Assembly (NCBI GenBank): GCA_027490345.1
Contig: JAIXYF010000209.1
Coordinates: 1 to 5,017, forward strand
Source: Novosphingobium sp.
Lineage (GTDB): Bacteria; Pseudomonadota; Alphaproteobacteria; Sphingomonadales; Sphingomonadaceae
DNA: 5,017 nucleotides
Reading direction: 5' to 3'
The translations under genes and the position numbers were made by a program. Under the pieces are notes generated by a model that was not told the origin of the DNA, ran no database searches, and saw only the letters and a program-made list of their open reading frames with translations. Of the stretch, positions 1 through 5,017 are shown piece by piece; within the stretch, counting starts at the first letter, position 1, and each line of letters starts with the position of its first letter.

Positions 1-52
1 CACGATCCGCAGCTATATGGACGAGATTTGGGGTGTTGCGCCCGCGCTGTAG
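1..52 (+). CDS. glgP: Glycogen phosphorylase, C-terminal end only (partial)
   Basis: Only the last 16 codons and a TAG stop (50-52) are present; the rest lies left of the window. Reading from base 2 gives TIRSYMDEIWGVAPAL. The T-I-x-x-Y-x-x-E-I-W-G-V pattern is the typical C-terminal tail of GT35 glycogen/maltodextrin phosphorylases, which release glucose-1-phosphate from the non-reducing ends of alpha-1,4-glucan using a pyridoxal-phosphate cofactor. No catalytic or PLP-binding residues fall inside the window, so the call rests on this tail and on the gene sitting 33 nt upstream of glgB in the same orientation. A related alpha-glucan phosphorylase (malP-like) cannot be excluded. The first base is the last position of a preceding codon. 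Confidence 0.85.
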   Translation, partial: TIRSYMDEIWGVAPAL

Positions 53-72
53 CGGGGGCGGCGGGCAACCTT

Positions 73-80
73 GGGAGGGG
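73..80 (+). promoter_or_regulatory. Ribosome binding site of glgB
   Basis: A purine-rich GGGAGGGG run has the core GGAGG at 74-78, followed by 7 nt before the ATG at 86. It decides the glgB start: an in-frame TTG at 71 overlaps this motif and has no Shine-Dalgarno sequence of its own. Confidence 0.8.
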
Positions 81-85
81 ACGGC

Positions 86-2281
86 ATGGGCGACAGTTGG
101 ATCGACGGGGCGTTCGAGCCGGATGTGGCGCAGGCCATCCGCGAGGGGCGGCATGGCGACCCGTTCAGCGTGCTGGGGCCGCATGATCTGGGCAAGGGCG
201 TGGTGGTGCGGGCCTTTGTGCCGGGGGCCGAGCGGCTGGTGGTGGTGCCCGAAAAGGGCAAGGAGACCGAGGCCGTGGCCGTGCGCGGACAGCCGGGGCT
301 GTTTGCGGCCAAGCTGGCGAAGCGCCAGCCCTACCGGTTACGGGCCGAAGGCGGGGGGGCCGAATGGGCGTTCGACGACCCGTTCCGCTTTGGCCCCGTG
401 CTGGGCGAGCTGGACGAATATCTGCTGGGCGAGGGCACGCATAAACGCCTGTGGCAGGTGCTGGGGGCGCATTGCATCACCCATGAGGGGGTGACGGGCG
501 TGCATTTCGCCGTCTGGGCGCCCAATGCCGAGCGGGTTTCGGTGGTGGGCGATTTCAACATATGGGACGGGCGGCGCCACCCGATGCGGCGGCGCGCGGA
601 TATCGGCGTGTGGGAAGTGTTCCTCCCCGATATTGCCGCCGGGCGTGCCTACAAGTACCGCGTGGTCGGCCCGGGCGGCGCGGTGCAGCCGCTCAAGGCC
701 GATCCCTTCGCCTTCCGATCAGAGCTGCGCCCAGCCACGGCCAGCGTAATCTCCGCGCCCGATGCTCACGAATGGGGCGACGCAGACCACCGCGCCCATT
801 GGGCCGAGACCGACCCGCGCCGGGTGCCCATCTCGATCTACGAAGTCCATCCCGGATCATGGCAGAAGCCGGATGCGGACGGGCGCGAGTTCTATAACTG
901 GGACGAGCTGGCCGACCGGCTGATCCCCTATGTGATCGAGATGGGCTTCACGCATATCGAGTTCCTGCCGGTTTCCGAGCACCCCTATGATCCCAGTTGG
1001 GGCTATCAGACCACGGGCCTGTTTGCGCCCTCTGCCCGGTTTGGCGAGCCGGAGGGCTTTGCCCGGTTTGTGGATGGGGCGCACCGGGCGGGCGTGGGCG
1101 TGCTGATCGATTGGGTGCCCGCGCACTTCCCGGTGGATACGCACGGGCTGGCGAAGTTCGACGGAACCGAGCTGTATGAACACGCTGATCCGCGCCTTGG
1201 CTTCCATCCCGATTGGCAGACCGCGATCTACAATTTCGGGCGGCGCGAGGTGCTGAGCTTCCTCGTCAACAACGCGCTGTTCTGGGCGGAGCGCTATCAT
1301 GTGGACGGCCTGCGCGTGGATGCGGTCGCCTCGATGCTCTACCGCGATTATTCGCGCGCTGCTGGCGAATGGATCCCCAATGCCGAGGGCGGGCGCGAGA
1401 ACTGGGAAGCGGTGAACTTCCTGCAGGCGATGAACCGCGCGGTCTATGCCAGCCACGCGGGCTTTCTCACTGTGGCGGAGGAATCAACCAGCTGGCCGGG
1501 GGTGACGCAGCCGACCGACGCCAGCGGCCCGCCGCGCGGAGGTTTGGGCTTCGGGTTCAAGTGGAACATGGGCTTCATGCACGATACGCTGGCCTATATG
1601 GCGCGTGATCCGGTGCACCGGCGCCATCACCACAATGAGATCACTTTCGGGCTGGTCTATGCCTTCAGCGAAAACTTCGTGCTGCCGCTGAGCCATGACG
1701 AAGTGGTGCATGGCAAAGGCTCGCTGCTGGGCAAGATGAGCGGCGCGGATGCCTGGCAGAAATTTGCAAACTTGCGCGCCTATTATGGCCTGATGTGGGG
1801 CTATCCGGGCAAGAAGCTGCTGTTCATGGGGCAGGAATTTGCGCAAGGGCGCGAATGGAGCGAAGCGCGCGCGCTGGACTGGTATCAGCTCGATCTGCCC
1901 GAACATGCCGGGGTGCAGCGCTGGGTCAGGGATCTCAACCAAGCCTATCGCACGCTGCCCGCGCTCCACGCGCGCGATTGCGAGGGCGATGGTTTCGGCT
2001 GGCTGGTGGTCGATGATGCGCTGGCTTCTGTTTTTGCATGGGAACGCAAGGCCCCGGGCGCGCCGACCGTGGTCGTGGTCAGCAACATGACGCCGGCGCT
2101 GCACAGCCATTACCGCCTGCCATTTCCGCAAGACGGGACATGGCGCGAGGCGCTCAACAGCGATGCGACCATCTATGGCGGATCGGGCCAGGGCAATCTG
2201 GGCGGGGTGACGGCGCAGGATGGCGCGGCGCTGGTCGTGCTGCCGCCGCTGGCGACAGTGATGTTCGTGTTCGAGGAATAA
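86..2281 (+). CDS. glgB: 1,4-alpha-glucan branching enzyme (GH13)
   Basis: This 731-residue cytoplasmic enzyme (E. coli GlgB is 728) cuts alpha-1,4-glucan and transfers the oligosaccharide to a C6 hydroxyl, creating alpha-1,6 branches in glycogen. Domains in order are an N1 beta-sandwich (about 10-105, with DPFSVLGPH), a CBM48 module (about 130-225, with FAVWAPNAERVSVVGDFN), a GH13 (beta/alpha)8 barrel (about 250-620) and a C-terminal beta domain. The four GH13 signatures are present: DWVPAHF (342-348), GLRVDAVASM with nucleophile D412, AEEST with acid/base E465, and SHDEV with transition-state stabiliser D538. These correspond to E. coli D405, E458 and D526. D412-E465 spacing equals E. coli (53 residues), but E465-D538 is 73 rather than 68 because of a loop insertion near 479-484. 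The ATG at 86 is chosen for its strong GGAGG site. The gene lies 33 nt after glgP and 34 nt before glgC, so it is probably co-transcribed. Confidence 0.97.
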   Translation: MGDSWIDGAFEPDVAQAIREGRHGDPFSVLGPHDLGKGVVVRAFVPGAERLVVVPEKGKETEAVAVRGQPGLFAAKLAKRQPYRLRAEGGGAEWAFDDPFRFGPVLGELDEYLLGEGTHKRLWQVLGAHCITHEGVTGVHFAVWAPNAERVSVVGDFNIWDGRRHPMRRRADIGVWEVFLPDIAAGRAYKYRVVGPGGAVQPLKADPFAFRSELRPATASVISAPDAHEWGDADHRAHWAETDPRRVPISIYEVHPGSWQKPDADGREFYNWDELADRLIPYVIEMGFTHIEFLPVSEHPYDPSWGYQTTGLFAPSARFGEPEGFARFVDGAHRAGVGVLIDWVPAHFPVDTHGLAKFDGTELYEHADPRLGFHPDWQTAIYNFGRREVLSFLVNNALFWAERYHVDGLRVDAVASMLYRDYSRAAGEWIPNAEGGRENWEAVNFLQAMNRAVYASHAGFLTVAEESTSWPGVTQPTDASGPPRGGLGFGFKWNMGFMHDTLAYMARDPVHRRHHHNEITFGLVYAFSENFVLPLSHDEVVHGKGSLLGKMSGADAWQKFANLRAYYGLMWGYPGKKLLFMGQEFAQGREWSEARALDWYQLDLPEHAGVQRWVRDLNQAYRTLPALHARDCEGDGFGWLVVDDALASVFAWERKAPGAPTVVVVSNMTPALHSHYRLPFPQDGTWREALNSDATIYGGSGQGNLGGVTAQDGAALVVLPPLATVMFVFEE

Positions 2282-2282
2282 G

Positions 2283-2306
2283 AACAAGGCAACGAGGGAA
2301 CGAGGG
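2283..2306 (+). repeat. Tandem 8-bp repeat in the glgB-glgC spacer
   Basis: Two perfect adjacent copies of AACGAGGG lie at 2291-2298 and 2299-2306, preceded by a degenerate copy AACAAGGC at 2283-2290 (two mismatches). The last copy merges into the glgC Shine-Dalgarno sequence, so the array presents more than one purine-rich GAGGG block upstream of glgC. It may be a chance product of a purine-rich leader. Any effect on glgC translation is inference. Confidence 0.55.
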
Positions 2307-2308
2307 AG
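2302..2308 (+). promoter_or_regulatory. Ribosome binding site of glgC
   Basis: The motif GAGGGAG has the core GGAG at 2305-2308, with 7 nt to the ATG at 2316, the same spacing as for glgB. It supports ATG 2316 over the in-frame TTG immediately before it at 2313. Confidence 0.75.
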
Positions 2309-2315
2309 AAGCTTG

Positions 2316-3575
2316 ATGCGCGAAACTTACGCTCAGCCGCTGGCGCGCGACGCCATGGCCTATGTTCTGGCAGGCGGGCGCGGCAGCCGCCTCTATGATC
2401 TGACCGACAACCGCGCCAAGCCGGCGGTTTATTTCGGCGGGGTCAGCCGGATCATCGACTTTGCGCTTTCGAACGCGATCAATTCCGGCATCCGCCGCAT
2501 CGGCGTGGCGACGCAGTACAAGGCGCACTCGCTGATCCGCCACATGCAGCGCGCGTGGAACTTCATGCGGCCCGAACGCAACGAGAGCTTCGACATCCTC
2601 CCCGCCTCGCAGCGCATTTCCGAACATGCCTGGTACGAAGGGACGGCAGACGCGGTCTACCAGAACCTCGACATCATCGCGAGCCATGCGCCCAAGTACA
2701 TGGTGATCCTTGCGGGCGATCACATCTACAAGATGGACTACGAGCTGATGCTGCAGCAGCACGTGGCATCGGGCGCGGACGTGACCATCGGCTGCCTCGT
2801 GGTGAAGCGCGAGGAAGCCAAGGGCTTTGGCGTGATGGCGGTGGACAAGGCCAGCGTGATCACCGATTTCGTGGAAAAACCCGAAGACCCGCCCGCGATA
2901 CCCGGCGATCCGGAGCATTCGCTGGCTTCGATGGGCATCTATGTGTTCGACACCAAGTTCCTGTTCGAGGCGCTGCGCCGCGATGCCGCCGACCCGAACT
3001 CCAGCCGCGATTTCGGCAAGGACATCATCCCCGACATCGTGAAGAACGGCAAGGCAGTGGCGCACCGCTTCACCGACAGCTGCATCCGCGCGGCCGAGGA
3101 AATCGGCGAATACTGGCGCGATGTTGGCACGCTGGACGCCTATTTCGAGGCGAACCTCGACCTGACCGACGTGGTGCCCGCACTCAACATGTATGACCGC
3201 GAGTGGCCGATCTGGACCGATCAGGTCGTGGCCGCCCCCGCCAAGTTCGTGCACGATCAGGAAGGGCGGCGCGGCATGGCGATTTCCTCGCTGATCTCGC
3301 AGGATTGCATCGTCTCGGGCGCGCTGGCGCGGCGTTCGCTGCTGTTCACCGGCGTGAAGATGGGCTCGTTTTCCAGCGTCGATGAAGGTGTGATCCTGCC
3401 TTATTGCAACATCGGACGCGGGGCGCGGCTGAAGCGCGTCATCCTCGATTCAGGCGTGCGCATCCCTGAGGGCCTCGTGGTGGGTGAAGACCCGGTGCTC
3501 GATGCCAGGCGCTTCCGCCGTACCGAAAACGGCGTGTGCCTGATCAACAGGGCGATGATCGAGCGGCTTAAGTGA
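2316..3575 (+). CDS. glgC: Glucose-1-phosphate adenylyltransferase (ADP-glucose pyrophosphorylase)
   Basis: This 419-residue cytoplasmic enzyme makes ADP-glucose and pyrophosphate from ATP and glucose-1-phosphate, the committed and normally allosterically controlled step of bacterial glycogen synthesis. The family works as a homotetramer. The N-terminal nucleotidyltransferase fold shows GGRGSRL (20-26), AKPAVYFGG (34-42), WYEGTADAV with Y107 at the E. coli Y114 position, GDHIYKMD with D135 (E. coli D142), FVEKP with K188 (E. coli K195, glucose-1-phosphate binding) and ASMGIYVF. The C-terminal third (about 290-410) is the left-handed beta-helix with hexapeptide-like repeats, ending in EDPVLDARRFRRTENG. 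Its short N-terminus aligns without gaps to Agrobacterium GlgC as recalled, indicating an alphaproteobacterial-type enzyme. Residues 32 (Asn) and 43 (Val) differ from the basic residues tied to activation in characterised homologues, so its activator response may differ. Its stop overlaps the glgA start by 4 nt. Confidence 0.97.
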   Translation: MRETYAQPLARDAMAYVLAGGRGSRLYDLTDNRAKPAVYFGGVSRIIDFALSNAINSGIRRIGVATQYKAHSLIRHMQRAWNFMRPERNESFDILPASQRISEHAWYEGTADAVYQNLDIIASHAPKYMVILAGDHIYKMDYELMLQQHVASGADVTIGCLVVKREEAKGFGVMAVDKASVITDFVEKPEDPPAIPGDPEHSLASMGIYVFDTKFLFEALRRDAADPNSSRDFGKDIIPDIVKNGKAVAHRFTDSCIRAAEEIGEYWRDVGTLDAYFEANLDLTDVVPALNMYDREWPIWTDQVVAAPAKFVHDQEGRRGMAISSLISQDCIVSGALARRSLLFTGVKMGSFSSVDEGVILPYCNIGRGARLKRVILDSGVRIPEGLVVGEDPVLDARRFRRTENGVCLINRAMIERLK

Positions 3576-5017
3576 ACCTGAGCGTCCTCTCCGTCGCCTC
3601 CGAAGCCGTGCCGCTGGTCAAGACCGGCGGCCTGGCCGACGTGGTGGGCGCGCTGCCCGAGGCGTTGGCTGCGCACGGGGTGGCCATGACAACCCTGCTG
3701 CCGGGCTACCCGGCGGTGATCGCAGCGCTCGGCAAGAAGCCCAAGGCGCTTCACACGTGGGACAGCCTGCTGGGTGAACCGGCGCGGCTGCTGGCGGGCA
3801 GGATCGGCGCGCATCCGCTCCTGGTGCTTGATGCACCGGGGTATTTTGCGCGCGGCGGCGGGCCTTATGGCGATGCCACGGGGCGTGATTGGGGTGATAA
3901 TGCGCGGCGCTTTGCCGCGTTTGGCCGCGCGGCGGCGGATGTGGCGGGGGGCGCGGTGAAGGGCCCAAAGGCTGACTTGGCCTTCGATCTGATCCACGCG
4001 CACGATTGGCAGGCGGGCATGGCGCTGGCCTATCAGCGCTTTGCACCAGCGGGGCCGGTGCTGCCTGCGGTGATCACGATCCACAACATGGCGTTTCAGG
4101 GGCATTATGGCGCGGACCTGTTTGCCGCGCTGGAATTGCCGCCGCAGGCCATGGCGATTGACGGGATCGAATATCACGGCGGGATCAGCTTCCTGAAGGC
4201 AGGCCTTGCCGCTGCCAGCCGGATCACCACCGTCAGCCCGACTTATGCGCGCGAAATCCGCGAGCCGGGCTTCGGCATGGGGCTGGAAGGGCTGATCCGG
4301 GGGCGTGAATCGATTGTCAGCGGGATCGTCAACGGGATCGATACGGCTGTGTGGAACCCGGCGGCTGATGCCGCGCTGAAGGCGCCTTACACCGCCAAAT
4401 CGCTGGGCAAGCGGGCCGCGAACAAGCGCGCGCTGGAGGCCGAGTTTGGCCTTGAGACCGCAGATGGCCCCCTGTTCGTGGTGATCAGCCGCCTCACCTG
4501 GCAAAAGGGCATGGACGTGCTGCTCGAAGCCGCCGACCACCTTGTTGGCATAGGCGGGCGGCTGGCGCTGCTGGGTTCGGGCGATGCCGCGCTGGAAAGC
4601 GGCTTCCACGCTGCCGCCGCGCGTCATCCCGGGCGGATCGGGGTGCGCATCGGCTATGACGAGGCGCTCTCGCACCGGATGCTGGGCGGCGGCGATGCAA
4701 TTCTGGTGCCCAGCCGGTTCGAGCCTTGCGGGCTGACCCAGCTTTATGGCCTCGCTTACGGCTGCGTACCCGTGGTCAGCCGCACCGGCGGGCTGGCCGA
4801 TACGGTGATCGACGCAAACCTGGCCGCACGGGTGGCCGGGGTGGCCACGGGCGTGCAGTTTGAAGGCGTGCGCTGGCAGACGCTGGCCGATGCGCTGACC
4901 CGCACGGTGCAGCTTTACCACCAGCGCGGTGTGTGGAGCAGCCTGCAACGTGCCGGGATGAAAGCCGATTTCTCGTGGGGCCTGAGCGGACAGGCCTATG
5001 CCGATCTTTATGAAAGC
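3572..5017 (+). CDS. glgA: Glycogen synthase, ADP-glucose type (GT5); 3' end cut by window edge
   Basis: The frame is open from GTG 3572 to the window edge (482 codons, no stop). It transfers glucose from ADP-glucose to the non-reducing end of alpha-1,4-glucan in the cytoplasm. The start fits the family: NLSVLSVASE followed by the ADP-glucose-binding KTGGLADV (K17, E. coli K15). The GT5 N-lobe continues with HAHDW (142-146) and HNMAFQG (171-177). The C-lobe has VNGID (253-257), SRLTWQKG with R307 and K312 (E. coli R300, K305), and SRFEPCGLTQLYG with E384 (E. coli E377), then RTGGLAD (404-410). All key catalytic positions recognised are intact. E. coli GlgA has 477 residues, and the last visible block, DFSW...YADLYES, matches the region a few residues before its C-terminus, so little is missing. 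GTG overlaps the glgC stop in GTGA, with a weak GAGCGG site at 3561-3566, suggesting translational coupling to glgC. Confidence 0.96.
   Translation, partial: MNLSVLSVASEAVPLVKTGGLADVVGALPEALAAHGVAMTTLLPGYPAVIAALGKKPKALHTWDSLLGEPARLLAGRIGAHPLLVLDAPGYFARGGGPYGDATGRDWGDNARRFAAFGRAAADVAGGAVKGPKADLAFDLIHAHDWQAGMALAYQRFAPAGPVLPAVITIHNMAFQGHYGADLFAALELPPQAMAIDGIEYHGGISFLKAGLAAASRITTVSPTYAREIREPGFGMGLEGLIRGRESIVSGIVNGIDTAVWNPAADAALKAPYTAKSLGKRAANKRALEAEFGLETADGPLFVVISRLTWQKGMDVLLEAADHLVGIGGRLALLGSGDAALESGFHAAAARHPGRIGVRIGYDEALSHRMLGGGDAILVPSRFEPCGLTQLYGLAYGCVPVVSRTGGLADTVIDANLAARVAGVATGVQFEGVRWQTLADALTRTVQLYHQRGVWSSLQRAGMKADFSWGLSGQAYADLYES

Noticed and set aside
39..60. A rho-independent terminator after glgP
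   Set aside because: The stem is short and bulged and is followed by G-rich sequence rather than a T-run. The neighbouring genes are close and co-directional.
71..85. An upstream in-frame TTG start for glgB, adding MGGDG
   Set aside because: The TTG and the next codons overlap the GGGAGGGG ribosome binding site of the ATG at 86, and nothing upstream of 71 looks like a Shine-Dalgarno sequence.
857..1456. A 199-codon minus-strand open frame opposite the middle of glgB
   Set aside because: Antisense shadow of the conserved GH13 barrel; no recognisable protein features.
1484..2287. A 267-codon minus-strand open frame opposite the 3' half of glgB
   Set aside because: The plus strand carries the GH13 catalytic motifs here. 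The antisense translation is His/Arg/Gln-rich with no motif.
2313..2315. A TTG start for glgC one codon before the ATG
   Set aside because: ATG at 2316 has the better codon and a 7-nt spacing to GGAG identical to that of glgB. The difference is one residue.
2154..3254. A 366-codon open frame on the minus strand opposite the end of glgB and most of glgC
   Set aside because: It spans the glgB-glgC boundary on the wrong strand, has no family signature, and follows from codon bias of the real genes.
3401..4948. A 515-codon open frame on the minus strand opposite the end of glgC and most of glgA
   Set aside because: Its translation is a low-complexity mix rich in Arg, His, Gln and Pro with no recognisable domain. 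It is the expected shadow of strong G/C third-position bias, and the opposite strand encodes well-conserved GlgC and GlgA.

Overview
The window is a tightly packed, single-strand stretch of a bacterial glycogen operon. It reads left to right as the last codons of glgP (glycogen phosphorylase), then complete glgB (branching enzyme), complete glgC (ADP-glucose pyrophosphorylase), and glgA (glycogen synthase) running off the right edge a few residues short of its expected end. Nearly every base is coding. The two spacers are 33 and 34 nt, and glgC and glgA overlap by 4 nt. No RNA gene, mobile element, CRISPR array, promoter or rho-independent terminator could be supported, and there is no gene-free stretch longer than 34 nt.

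The base composition is high GC, with strong G/C preference at third codon positions on the + strand. The GlgC protein resembles the alphaproteobacterial (Agrobacterium/Rhodobacter-like) type: it shares the short N-terminus with the QPLARDAMAYVLAGGRGSRL block and aligns without gaps through that N-terminus. This suggests a high-GC alphaproteobacterium, possibly a sphingomonad such as Sphingomonas, Novosphingobium or a relative. The family-level placement is inference and was not tested by any search.

The genes form one pathway. GlgC makes ADP-glucose from glucose-1-phosphate and ATP. GlgA polymerises it into alpha-1,4-glucan, GlgB adds alpha-1,6 branches, and GlgP phosphorolyses the polymer back to glucose-1-phosphate. 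Putting synthesis and breakdown in one transcription unit implies that flux is set mainly by enzyme-level control, chiefly allosteric control of GlgC, rather than by separate promoters.

No previously undescribed system is visible; this is core carbon-storage metabolism. The points worth a second look are modest. GlgC carries non-basic residues at two positions (N32, V43) that are basic in the characterised E. coli or Agrobacterium enzymes and linked to activator response. GlgB has a 5-residue net insertion in a loop after its catalytic Glu. The glgB-glgC spacer holds a tandem 8-bp repeat that ends in the glgC ribosome binding site. glgA starts with GTG inside the glgC stop region.
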